Assembly (NCBI GenBank): GCA_014898415.1
Contig: RCTD01000016.1
Location: 992,001 to 1,056,000, forward strand
Length of the DNA: 64,000 bases
From: Stromatinia cepivora
Lineage: Eukaryota; Ascomycota; Leotiomycetes; Helotiales; Sclerotiniaceae
Direction of reading: 5' to 3'
Both the position numbers and the translations under genes were made by a program. The notes below the pieces were generated by a model. That model was not told the origin of the DNA, did not search any database, and saw only the letters and a program-made list of their open reading frames with translations. Shown here one piece after another: positions 1 through 10,818 of the stretch. Position 1 is the first letter of the stretch. Each line of letters begins with the position of its first letter.

Positions 1-935
1 TTTCAATACCCTATCCTCCTAATGCGTACAATCCATTCAGCAGATCATATTATCATATATTGATTGATCCATGGCTACGCGGTGGTCAAAGTGATGTCGC
101 GGCATTCTTCAGTCAACAATGGCATGCGAATCCAAGTGCTGTGCAAAGCATAAATGAAGTTGAGGAGGTCATCAAGGGTATTGAGGAAGTCGCACATAAG
201 AATGGAATTGTGGGAGATGGAAGCTGGATTGATGCGGTGGTGGTGAGCCACGAATTTACAGACCATATGCATAAGGAAACTTTACTCGAGATCCCCAGCA
301 CCGTTCCCGTTTTCGCGACTTCGAAAGCTGCTGCGGCCATTTCGTCTTGGGTGCATTTTGATCATGTGGATGAAGTACCTAGGTTTGATGGTGATTGGAG
401 AGAAGCTTCTTCGGAGCATTTGCCGGACTGGGTGGGAATATCAAGAGTTGCGAAAGCGGGTGTGGATTTACTTTATTACCATTCAGCTGTTATGATTACA
501 TTTTCTATTTTTGCGGAGAGTAATATCCTGAATGAAAGTGCGGGCGAAGAGATACCCGAAGCCGTGATATATACACCTCATGGAATTGATCCTGGTGATC
601 TCACATTGGTAGGAGATGCTCAGCCGCCTATCCGGACCCTCGCGTTACTACATGGGTTACAGGATATTTCCTTACCTCGAGCACAATTGAATAAAGGGGC
701 ACATAATGGATTGAAGGTCCAAAGATTGTTGAATGCAAAATACTGGCTTGGTACACACGATGAGGTCAAGATGGGTGGAGGAATAGTGAGTTGGTTTTTG
801 AATCGGAAGGTTGTGACGCTGAAGGAAGCATTGGAGAGAGAAGCCATGGAAAACGGGGACAGTGGTGATGTAGAAAAGGTAGGAGATATCAAATTTTTGG
901 AGGTGGGAAATGGCGAGAGTTTAATTTTGGTGTAA
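1..935 (+). CDS. Metallo-beta-lactamase-fold hydrolase, 5' truncated by window edge
   Basis: The reading frame is open from the first bases of the window (frame of position 3) to TAA at 933-935, with no ATG before the conserved core, so the gene begins outside the window. Near its start is LIDPWLRGG, the beta-strand with Asp that opens many metallo-beta-lactamase folds. It is followed by SHEFTDHMHK, which occupies the place of the HxHxDH metal motif; the second His is Phe here. A later YTPHGID may supply another metal ligand. The fold is known for Zn-dependent hydrolases (UlaG-like and related), but the substrate cannot be read from sequence. About 310 codons are present. The tail ends in a Glu-rich segment. 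The family call is fairly secure; function and activity are unknown. Confidence 0.7.
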   Translation, partial: SIPYPPNAYNPFSRSYYHILIDPWLRGGQSDVAAFFSQQWHANPSAVQSINEVEEVIKGIEEVAHKNGIVGDGSWIDAVVVSHEFTDHMHKETLLEIPSTVPVFATSKAAAAISSWVHFDHVDEVPRFDGDWREASSEHLPDWVGISRVAKAGVDLLYYHSAVMITFSIFAESNILNESAGEEIPEAVIYTPHGIDPGDLTLVGDAQPPIRTLALLHGLQDISLPRAQLNKGAHNGLKVQRLLNAKYWLGTHDEVKMGGGIVSWFLNRKVVTLKEALEREAMENGDSGDVEKVGDIKFLEVGNGESLILV

Positions 936-1285
936 TGGTTTTGTACCATCCCAAGTGGTCTGAGATGCTATCGTTGCTGTTGTTGCATGTCAAATCTACA
1001 GACTAAGTATCACATAAGAGAAATGAATTGAGGGCTACTCGTTTGAAGAAGAAAAAGAGCTCTCTTTGCAAGTCATTGTCGGAATTCGTCTTTGATACTA
1101 TTCATCCCGTATTCTTTATCTCAATCATTTTTATTCTTCCTTTGTTCCTGGTGGAATTGTACCTCATAATTTCTCCATTTGTAGCAAGAACAACCCTTCC
1201 GTAACATAGTTCGATCATAAATATTCGCAAGGCGACCAGATCAGACAGAATACCCCTACGAAAGTTTCTTGGCGCCATATTGAAA
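936..1285. other. Intergenic spacer
   Basis: 350 bases between two plus-strand genes: 3' UTR of the upstream gene and presumed promoter of the next. No RNA gene or repeat is seen. Confidence 0.6.
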
Positions 1286-4200
1286 ATGGCTTCTCATGGG
1301 TGTTCGAAACCGCAATTACCTCGTACTGAGCTTGCGGAGAAATATGGCCATCTCCTTGTGCCAATAATAAAAGATGCAATACCATTAAAGAGTGGTCTCA
1401 CTCCAGTAACTTTGAAGCCACACGCTACTGATTCTGAGAAAACATTCGCCGATGATGTGCGCTATGTGCATAGACGTCTCTATTCAAGTGCGCAATTCTC
1501 ACTTCTCATTATTAGATGATTGCTAATACATTCTACGTGCAGACTTCACAGCTGCGGAGTTGGAGAGGATAGAAGCTGTAGCTCCGCTCTACAGCATATA
1601 CGAAGACGAAACTGCAGTTAACCCCAGTGTTGATATTGCCATCCATCCTGTAATGCAAAGAAAAAAGTGGAATTATCCTCTGCCGAAACAAGCAGCTGAA
1701 TTCCCCCTTGGGAAAGATTTGGATGGATACTGGAACGCTGTTAGTACAAGGCTTTTGTATAGAGGCATTAATGGTTCTAATGGTGATGGCAGTATACAAA
1801 TGACATTGTGTGGGAAGCCTTACTTCCCTCCCTACGAATAGCCAGCTTGTATTTCTCGCATATGGATATGTGGCCATGGTAACTATACCCCGAGTTATTA
1901 CCGGCTCAAGATTTAATTGATCTGTATAGGTATGATGCTCTGTTTGCCGCAGAATGGACTGAAATTCCGAAAGAGGAGGTCTCAAGGATGCACTTATTTG
2001 GACGAACAGGCTACAAACGATTTGTTACCAGAGATCCCTTTGTATATGGAACTGAAGAAGCCAGAAGAAATGTCCGAAACAAAATACTTAAATTTTCGAA
2101 AAACATATATTTCTCTCTAACCAGCTGTTTTGTCGATCCAACAAGTGGTGTTAAGACATTCGATGCAAATCTGGGAAGTATTGCTGGGTCAACATTATCA
2201 AGTTCGATAGACAGTATTTCTGTTATAAATCTTGATTTCCGTTCCCTTACAGCCTTGCTCCCTGGAATCGTGGATAAATTAAATATTGCAGAAAGATGTC
2301 TGATTCATTGTGACTTCGCAATAACTATTATACATGAGCTTGCTGTACGTTACTTTTGACACCTTAATTTAGATATCCTTCGACTTGCTCTAACTTCAAA
2401 TAGCATGCGCTCTACCTGCAGGAATGCAGGATCAGCTGGCCTGACTATGCAGGGATGCTTAGGGAGCCATATTTTCAGCAAGAGGTAACTTCGGAACTGT
2501 GAGCAACTCATTGCTTGCTTTGACACTTTACTGACAACTCTAGTGGGATATCCGTGAGTCTTTGTTGGGCTTATTAGCTATGGAATACTGATGTGTCTTC
2601 GATCACTTCTAGTTGGAGCAAACTGTAGGTTCTGTCAGATGATAATATATTAGCAATTGTTAATCTTGAATCAGTTATTTGGTGGAATTACAGCTGGCAT
2701 ACGTGGCCCTCGTGGAGAGGGCAAGATAGCCCACCTGGGTAAGCATATTCAATATCTTCTTACCGTTTAATATCCTATTCTGGAATTCCTCCTTTTTATA
2801 CCTATATTTTGATTTGATGGCCATGATCAATCACCACACACTGACTTTTCGTTCAGAGGGAGGAAGTATGGCTCAGTAAGCAACATCTCCTGACAACAAC
2901 CGTATCTTTCATCTCATGTAAAGCAGTGATATAAACACTCGGTATCTTCAGGGTTATAATGCCGATCAACCAGTTCTACTTAATAAACCACCGGTAAATA
3001 TATCATTCTACGTCTTCGGGCTGTTTCTGTTTGCATTTGATGTACAATGATATATCTTGGTAGTGCTAATCCAACGCTGAGTTCTTATAGACCTTTGATA
3101 AATGTACATTTTGGCCTGTTCCTGTGTCCTGGCATCGTAAGTACCACCCAGCTCTTTACTTCCCTCTATATATTGGCTTTGCTACTTTGAGATGAATTTC
3201 GTTTCGGGTTTTTTCTTATTGGAATTACATTCCTCTTATCCTTTTTGAATCCTTCAATAACCAGTAATCGCGGAAAAATTGACACATTTTAGTTAATATG
3301 GGAAGTAAAAGCAGATTCGAGTTCTATGTTAAGAAGTAAGTCCATTTTACTTTACTCCAACTTGCTACTCAAAAAGTACTGACGCCAGCAGGTATGGACT
3401 TCACAGTGCTAGATATCCAAAGATTATTGGTTCGGAGTATGAAGTCGATACGAACGGTGACATTGCTCAAGTGAGTAGGCATCCATTCATCGAGTTTGAG
3501 GGGATATCAAATGATGATTGGCATACCGAGTCGAGTATGGATAGATTGGAGTCACAGCGCCCTCACAAACGCCGGAAAGTAGAACACGCCATTGTGCGTG
3601 AGGCTGTATGTCGAGAATCACAGCGCAGCCAGGAAGAAGAACTAGAAATTGACGATGGGGAGACTTCCGATCTCGAAGATCAGGATTTGCCGCCATGTCC
3701 TCGGTTTGACGAAATAAGCACGTATTTAATAGAGAATCGCCGACAATTGGCCCTTCACACAATGTGTTTCGCCATGCCTGAGCATACCTTGGTAGGAAAT
3801 AATTTCCCGTCTCGAGCACTGAAGTAAAGTGCTGATGATGGCATAAAGCTAATATTATGAGCAGCGTGATTATATCCTACGACTTGGCGGGCTAAAAATC
3901 AGTGCCCAAGAATGGCGTGCGTATCTACTTCATTGCGAATCGGTGCCATATCTTTTCAGGTAACTTCTACTACTTCCATCTCGGGGACATATGCTGATAT
4001 CATCTAAGATTCGAGTCAGAAGGAGAATCTCATGACCCCTCGACCTATCGTGGTTCCATCCAACTTCATGCCTCAAGCTGGCCAAGGACAGATCTCACAC
4101 CATTGAAGCCGATACGTGAAAACTTCGAACGTGCCGAACAGAGTGCTTTTCAATTCGTTCTAGCTCTCCACCAACTCAATACAGTACAAGTCGGAATCAG

Positions 4201-5142
4201 GGATAAAATGTGGCCTCATTCTATCTTTTGGGATTTCAGCGCCGAAAGATTTCTTGCTCTTTACAACGCTGATGTCAAAAAGGGCGGTGGTGAAACGGGC
4301 AAACTTGGGTTGGGTCTGATGTCTAAAGAAGAACTTGAAGATATAGTGTGGCATGTGGCATCTACTTCATCATTGCTTACGTGAGTGATGCTTTCATTTG
4401 TGAGATCGGAAATTGACTACTATTGATCTTAGTTGGGGTCCAAAAGGTATCATACGACGCTTACCACTAACTACTCCCGAATTTATGGAAATACGCGGTG
4501 GGGAGTCAACGTGGGACGAAGTTGTTCTGCCCAAAGGCCGAAAATTGATTGATTGGGATAAGGGATCTAGAGCTTTACGTAAGGTGAGAAGAACCCCTAA
4601 GCTCTCCGTATCCGGTTAAGATACATTTAAACTTACATGGGGATTCATCTCCTTTCCGAATGGCTCTTGGATGCCTAAGGATATCATATCAATAGCTGAT
4701 GGCTGATTATTACATTCTATCACAGTGGGACAATACGGAGATGGAAACAGACCCGGAAGTGCTAGAATCAGACACTGGAATTGAATACACCGATGGCCGC
4801 GTTTGCAGTCTCCTAGACTACATGGATCAGATACGCATCAAGGAAAAGGCGAAAGGGCCACCTCCAACAAAAGAAGAGTTGGAAGATATGGCGGAGCAGA
4901 AACAAATCGACGATCTCATCAAATCGGTAGACGATTATAATAGCAAATTCCCCGACGCGGAGGAACGGGAGGTTTTTGATCAGGCGTATTGGCCGCTTTG
5001 GACGGGCATGAATCCGGAGAAATCGGTGGATGAGGGTTGGGAGGAATATAGGGATTGTTATTCGGTTATACCGGGTGCTGCGGGCGTGAGTTTGGACTTG
5101 GAGGAGTTGGTGGGGAGAAATGAGAATTGTGATGCTCAGTGA
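1286..5142 (+). CDS. Large HEXXH-motif (zincin-like) protein of unknown function, 17 exons
   Basis: I assembled 17 exons: 1286-1487, 1543-1791, 1842-1878, 1930-2344, 2404-2498, 2544-2553, 2613-2624, 2675-2738, 2859-2875, 2952-2993, 3091-3136, 3293-3335, 3392-3791, 3865-3959, 4009-4380, 4433-4583 and 4726-5142. They total 2667 nt (888 aa) and stay in one frame throughout. HELAH falls at residues 298-302, across the exon 4/5 junction, and is the HEXXH zinc motif of metallopeptidases. It is followed by TSELGISLEQTLFGG, built from 10- and 12-nt microexons. The central part carries HKRRKV, a possible nuclear localisation signal, next to acidic runs. The C-terminal half is well-formed but unrecognised. 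Exon 9 has two possible acceptors (2856 or 2858); only 2858 keeps the downstream frame. No transmembrane segment or signal peptide is evident. I know no function; a protease activity is only suggested by the motif. Confidence 0.75.
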
Positions 5143-6821
5143 TTTCACGAAGTATGGATGGGGGATTGAATTTGAGGAGGAGTTTGATGTTTAAGGTTTG
5201 GTTAGGATTAGGGATTGAGTGATTGTGGGTATAAGAAGAAAGAGGTCCAGGAGAGTTGGTGTTGTGTATTTTGTGACGTTATTTATTTAGCATTTAGGAA
5301 ATAGATAAATTATGTTTTTGGATTATGAGTTAGAAATAAAAGAGATGAAGAAAGGAAAGAGGTTTGTTCATGATTGTGAGTGTGATGAGAAAACGAAAAG
5401 AAGGAAATAATATTGTGAGATCGGGGGGGCCTTGTAAATAAGAGTTCGAGGAAATTTATAACTTGTATGATAAATATCATAGTTCTACTAGGTATGCAGA
5501 GATAATATATATCATCTGGAATATCATAGATCATGGATGCTAACAAATTGAGGGTTTTTCCTATTATATACTTTCATGCTTCTGAACTTTATATCACAGT
5601 AGTGGTTTCAGAAATTCAGATGTATACGGTAGATTAGATTGGAGAATGATGTAATTCACGGGTATCCGTCAAGCATATACCGGTACTGGTGGTTTCCATC
5701 CGAGATCCGTGAGATGTGATAATAAGCAAGTGTCTAACTAATATATAAATCAAATCATCATCATTGAATTCTTTCCTCCAATTCCACCAGCAGTCACACA
5801 TAAATTCCCCATCCATAGACTTTCTTTCTTTATGTGGAATCATCTCATCTCATCTAAAACTTCTCCCCCCTGTCTCGTTTCACCTTATCGTCGTCTGTAC
5901 CGATGATCCCAATAACTATCTACCAATCGCATACTCGCTGTCCCGTAATTCCATAATTCCCTTTGACGAATACAAATTAATGAAGAATTTTCATCTCAGA
6001 GTTACAGTTTCAGAGTTTCAGAGTTCCAGAGTTCCAGAGTTTCAGGTATATTAAGTGGCGCTTCTTCAATTTTAGCTTTTTTGTGGTTTTCTTGTCTACA
6101 GGCTAGATGGCATTGCATGGCTTTGGGGTGGTTTTCGCATGGAAGGGTGGCGGGATTGGGCGTGACGCGAGGTTTGGATCACTTTATTTGGATCGTGTTG
6201 GGGTTTTGCTGGGAGTGGTATAGTGTGGTTCCGGTTATGGTCTGAGGAACTGGGGGGTTTGGTTTGTAAAGATTGGTTCTTGCATGGATGGATGGGGTGT
6301 GCGATGTGGATGGTAATATATCTGCATCCAGATGTTTTATCATCCTAGGTTTGGTTTGCTTTCATATGGCGTTATATCGCAGGAGTCTTGAGATGAACAG
6401 GATTGAGTTTTGGGTTCTACCTTGTATTGAGATTGATGTATGTGATGATGGTCCACTGCTCATTCCTCTTTTGCTTAAACGCAATTTCAATGGTGTCTGT
6501 CCATCATGAACGTTTTGGGGAAAGTTATTCGAGGGAAGGATTTCATATAAGTAGGTTTCTTTCCTATGCAGAGAGATGGTTGTACTTCTCTTGTTTCTTC
6601 ATCTCGTCTTTCTTCGTTCAAACTTCTCTCTCGTATATACATTCTTTTTTGGTGCAAAGTCGCCTCTCACATTCATTCATTCAATCAATTTCATACATTC
6701 ATTCATCCAGCTAGTTCTGGTAGATTTCATTCGATCATTTCATCGATTCATACAAGAAGTTCAAATCTCTTTCCCAATCATACACATATTTTATCTTGAC
6801 GATAAATACCACATCATCAAA
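5143..6821. other. Intergenic region with a short direct repeat
   Basis: About 1.7 kb, AT-rich. At 6003-6046 a 9-base unit (roughly cagagttyc) recurs several times. The last 250 bases are T/C-rich and probably are the promoter and 5' UTR of the LPMO-like gene. Open frames here start on non-ATG codons and have no domain signal. Confidence 0.5.
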
Positions 6822-7715
6822 ATGCAATACACATCCACAATCCTCATGGCCATCAGCCTCATCACCTCCGTCTCAGCCCACGGACGTATCCTCTCTCCTA
6901 CACCGCGAGCCCCCGGTCCCGCCATGGCATCCGCATGCGGACAACAAGTCGAGGTAAACCAAGCCTCGGACCCCAACGGCAACATCCAAGGTATGCTCCA
7001 AGTAGCCAACTCGCAAAAAGATTACAACGCCGCCGCGTGCAACATCTGGCAATGCAAAGGCTACAAATTCGCCGACAACAAGGATAAAGTGCAGAGTTGG
7101 ACGGCAGGCCAAGTCGTCCCCTTCAAATTCGATGTCGCGGCTCCGCATACGGGAACGGCTAATGTGTCGATTGTTTCGACGGCTGATAATAAGGTTCTGA
7201 AACAATTGTTGTATTATGATGTTTTTGCGTCGACGGCTACGGGGGTTAAACCTAACGAAACTTCGTTTAGTGTTACGATTCCGGAGGATTTGGGGGATCA
7301 GTGTGCGGTTGCTGGGGCTTGTGTCGTGCAGCATTTTTGGGATGCTCGTTCTATTGATCAGACTTATGAATCTTGCGTTGATTTTACGGTCGCTGGTTCG
7401 GGTTCTGGTTCGAATTCGGGTTCAAGTCCGGGTTCATCATCCGGTTCCCCCTCTTCCGCAGCAGCACCCAGCATCGCGACCTCTTCATCCGCCCCTGTTA
7501 TAGCTGCTGCTTCTTCTTCGGCTTCTTCTTCATCTGTTGCCGCTATCATCACTCCAGCCGCAACTTCCAGCTCTGCTGCCGTCCAACCAACTTCATCTAC
7601 TCCGCTCCCCACTACTCTCCTTACGGTCACGAAGGCTAGCAGCACTTCTAGCGCAGCGGCCGTGGCTACTCCTGCTGCGCCTGTGGGTGGTGATGATAAT
7701 ACTTGTGATTCATAA
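6822..7715 (+). CDS. Secreted LPMO-like / chitin-binding type-4-like copper protein with Ser-rich tail
   Basis: Intronless, 297 aa. The ATG at 6822 follows an A-rich context and opens a clean signal peptide. Cleavage after SVSA (residue 19) would leave His20 as the mature N-terminus (HGRILSPTPR). An N-terminal His after signal cleavage is the first ligand of the histidine brace in lytic polysaccharide monooxygenases. A second candidate His lies in APHTGT (His109). Cysteines include those in ACGQQ, CNIWQC, QCAVAGAC and SCVDF. From about residue 210 the protein becomes a Gly/Ser/Ala/Thr-rich linker ending in CDS, with no GPI hydrophobic tail. Ascomycetes have related proteins annotated as chitin-binding type-4. 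Secretion is well supported; copper binding and oxidative activity are inferred from the His positions only. Confidence 0.75.
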   Translation: MQYTSTILMAISLITSVSAHGRILSPTPRAPGPAMASACGQQVEVNQASDPNGNIQGMLQVANSQKDYNAAACNIWQCKGYKFADNKDKVQSWTAGQVVPFKFDVAAPHTGTANVSIVSTADNKVLKQLLYYDVFASTATGVKPNETSFSVTIPEDLGDQCAVAGACVVQHFWDARSIDQTYESCVDFTVAGSGSGSNSGSSPGSSSGSPSSAAAPSIATSSSAPVIAAASSSASSSSVAAIITPAATSSSAAVQPTSSTPLPTTLLTVTKASSTSSAAAVATPAAPVGGDDNTCDS

Positions 7716-10700
7716 GTGTTGTTTGCGGGTGGCTTGGGGGGAGGGGGTGGAGATTTTTGTTGTGTGTAAAGGGAGGTTGGCGGTGGAAAAGGAGGAGGGA
7801 TAGAAGGGGATGGAGATGGAGATGGGAGGATATTACGATTTCTTGTATATAGATGATAATGAATGAAAGAATTTTAAATGATTTTATAGAGTACTTATAG
7901 AAGGTTTCCTTGCCCTAATTGTGTTTTATGTTTTTTGTGATGTGTGGAAGTATAGAAGATTACAATAGTAAAATAAATATATATAATCCTAGTTTCCTAA
8001 CAGTTAACATTGCCCTCTATCAAAAACCCAAAGTCAAAAAGTAAAAGTCAAAAAGTAAAGAACACACAAGCAATTAGATGTAAAAATATCAAAATCCACA
8101 TTATTTAATATTCCCCTCGAGCTCTATACCTATCTCACTTATTAAACCCGATCAAATAACTCCTTGAATAAAACCACTTTATATTCTCGATTCCTTCAAT
8201 CTTTTATTATATATTCATGTTTATCATTCATTGTTTATTATTCATTATTCGTCATTCATATAAGTAAGTAAGTATACTCAAGTTACTCAAGTTAATACCT
8301 AATAGTTAATTTATTGATATTTTTATAGATGGATGGATGAGTGAATGGATGGATGGATGAGTGAATGGATGGATGGATGAGTGAATGGATGGATGGATGA
8401 GTGAATGGATGGATGGATGAGTGAATGGATGGATGGATGAGTGGATAGATAGAAATTCAAAAGAAGAAGGGAATGGGAATGGAAATGGATATGGATATGG
8501 ATATGTTACTTAGGGAGTTATATCGATAATGCTTGAGGGTGTACTATTTGAATTTTGTTTGGTATGATGTGCAGTTTGGTTCTACTGCTATGATTGTAGG
8601 ACGTGATTGTTTATATGGTATCTAGGGTTTGGGCATTGTGGAGGATGGGTCAAAAGGAGATATCACAAAATACTCTGTATGATCGAGTGAAGTTCGAAAT
8701 ATTTAAATTTCCTCGAGTGCTTTGTATAGTATATTACATCTGGATCTCCATATCAAGAGTCCAGACTCTCTCTCTCAATAGAGTAACAGCGAAAAGCTTA
8801 CCAAATCCGGGACCGAATTCTCGGATTCGGATTTATATGCTTGATACCTACCATGTCTCCTCTCCGGCACTACCCAGCAAGTTAAGATAGATAACCTTGA
8901 AAATAAAAACGTCATAAAAATACCTACCTAGTAAGCCAAATCCCTTGAGCATTACGAGATACGATACTCATGAATCATGAAATATATGTTTATTAATGAG
9001 ATATACGGTGAGGAAAAAAACCAAGAACATCTAGGGGGGTTACTAGCCACATGTAAAAATACCGAGGTAAATAATGAGAATGGGAAATGATACTCAGCCT
9101 TGTTTTACTGATTGGTTTTAGTGTGTGTGAGAATTAATTTAATTGTGGCGGTGCGAGTTGTGGCGGAAGCTACTATGATGAATTCGTATCTGCGGGTGCT
9201 GTTTTTTGTGATGGTTTTGCTTTAGAGGGATGTTATTCGTTATGCGATGTGATTATTCATAGCATAGTATACAGGATAGAAGTAGTTTTTGAACTTCGAG
9301 CATTCTAGATCGGGAAATCTTTGGATGAAATGTAAGAAGATTATGAGATGTGAGGCACATTGGACGGGTAAATGGAAAGGTTCTTGGCGGAGAGCGTGCA
9401 TATGCTTTTGACATGACTTGGCGCGGGGAAAAGGTATCAGATGTTAGTGAATCTTCGATGCGCTTTCCCGAATGATGATGAAGCGACGGGAGTTGCATTA
9501 TGATTTGGTGGATGAATAATTTTGATAGATGGATAAGAAATATATTATTGTTTTATATAAATAATAAAGATAACATCTCATCAACTACAGTTCACTATTC
9601 TACTCCTAATCAGATATCAATTTGTCCCCCATTCTTGAGTACCTGATTTAGTTGCACAAGTTGGGCGGCAGTTGATAGATCGACCGCTTGGCTTGTACTG
9701 TGCGATCAAGAATTTACTGTAGTACCAAAATCTTTGGGACAGAGACCGAGAACGAATAAGGACTGGACACACGGCTGATTTATTTGATTCAACTGGGAAT
9801 CATCAAAATATGAATAAGGAGAATCAGAAGAGTATGTATCTGCTATCTTCTCATTTGCTTTTCCATTTCTTTTTCATGTGATTTCTTATTTTATATATTC
9901 CGTATACATCTCTCCTATCATTCTGTTTTTGATATATATATACGATGATATACATAGAGGGTCGAATACTACACTCCTTTCTCTCCGATACTATGGTGTC
10001 AAAATCAACTTTCATCTAAGTATAGAGAAGAGATAGATAATTACAACAAGTGGTCAGTCTATAGATAAGATAGGAAGATATATTTGATCAACAAATCCAA
10101 TCCGAGTAAGGTACTAAGTAGTTGGTTGTGGATGATGGAATATGTTGAGTAACAAGGGGGAGGGAACACACACTCGTTTCAGTTAACTAATAGAATACGT
10201 TGATTGTTGATTCGTTGGGTAATCAATCGGTATTTGTTTGAGTAATTGATCGAGTGATACAACTCATATTGATATCAAAAAGATGGGCAAGTTCTTCGTT
10301 CTTCGAATTGAAGCGCCCCATTTCACTGCGCCACATCTACTAATTCACAAATCACGAATCAAGCCAAATCGTTACATTCTCATCCAATCATATCATAGAA
10401 GATTAAGAATTATATCCAATTATATTCATTGTTCTTAAGACTTTTCTCCACTCCTTGGCAATTAAATAAGGCTCAGCCTTGGCAAAGATCAGACCTTATA
10501 ATCCTTGTATTCTCCGCCTTATCAGCTGGGGTCCTTTCGTCCTTTCACCGTATCACCCTCAAAACCCCAAACTTTCCCATTCCCAAGTTGTCCCTTTACA
10601 CCTACGGGTATATCAACAAACGATAACGTATCATCTTGGATATCAAGCATCAAGACATCACCTTTTTCTTCTTCCTCTCCCTTTTTAATTCTAAGATAAT

Positions 10701-10818
10701 AAATACCCCTCCTTCCTCGATTTTTGACTTTGTCGGCGAAATCATCTTTCTCTTTCTTTCAACGACAACAACTTCTCTCAAAACTAATACACAACTCTAT
10801 TCATCTGATTCTACATCG
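7716..10818. other. Long intergenic region
   Basis: 3.1 kb of AT-rich sequence between the LPMO-like gene and the cation exchanger, including the 20-bp minisatellite described separately. Open frames are short, mostly start on non-ATG codons and have no recognisable domain. The last 400 bases are pyrimidine-rich and likely hold the promoter and 5' leader of the exchanger. Confidence 0.5.
8326..8450. repeat. 20-bp minisatellite, about 6 copies
   Basis: The unit gatgagtgaatggatggatg repeats in perfect tandem about five to six times. The unit is itself built from ATGG tetramers, and a looser gatg-rich border continues on both sides. Confidence 0.9.

Noticed and set aside
2857..2993. Alternative reading GGSMAQVIMPINQFYL in the HEXXH gene
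   Set aside because: It goes out of frame and reaches a stop after exon 12, while acceptor 2858 keeps all later exons open.
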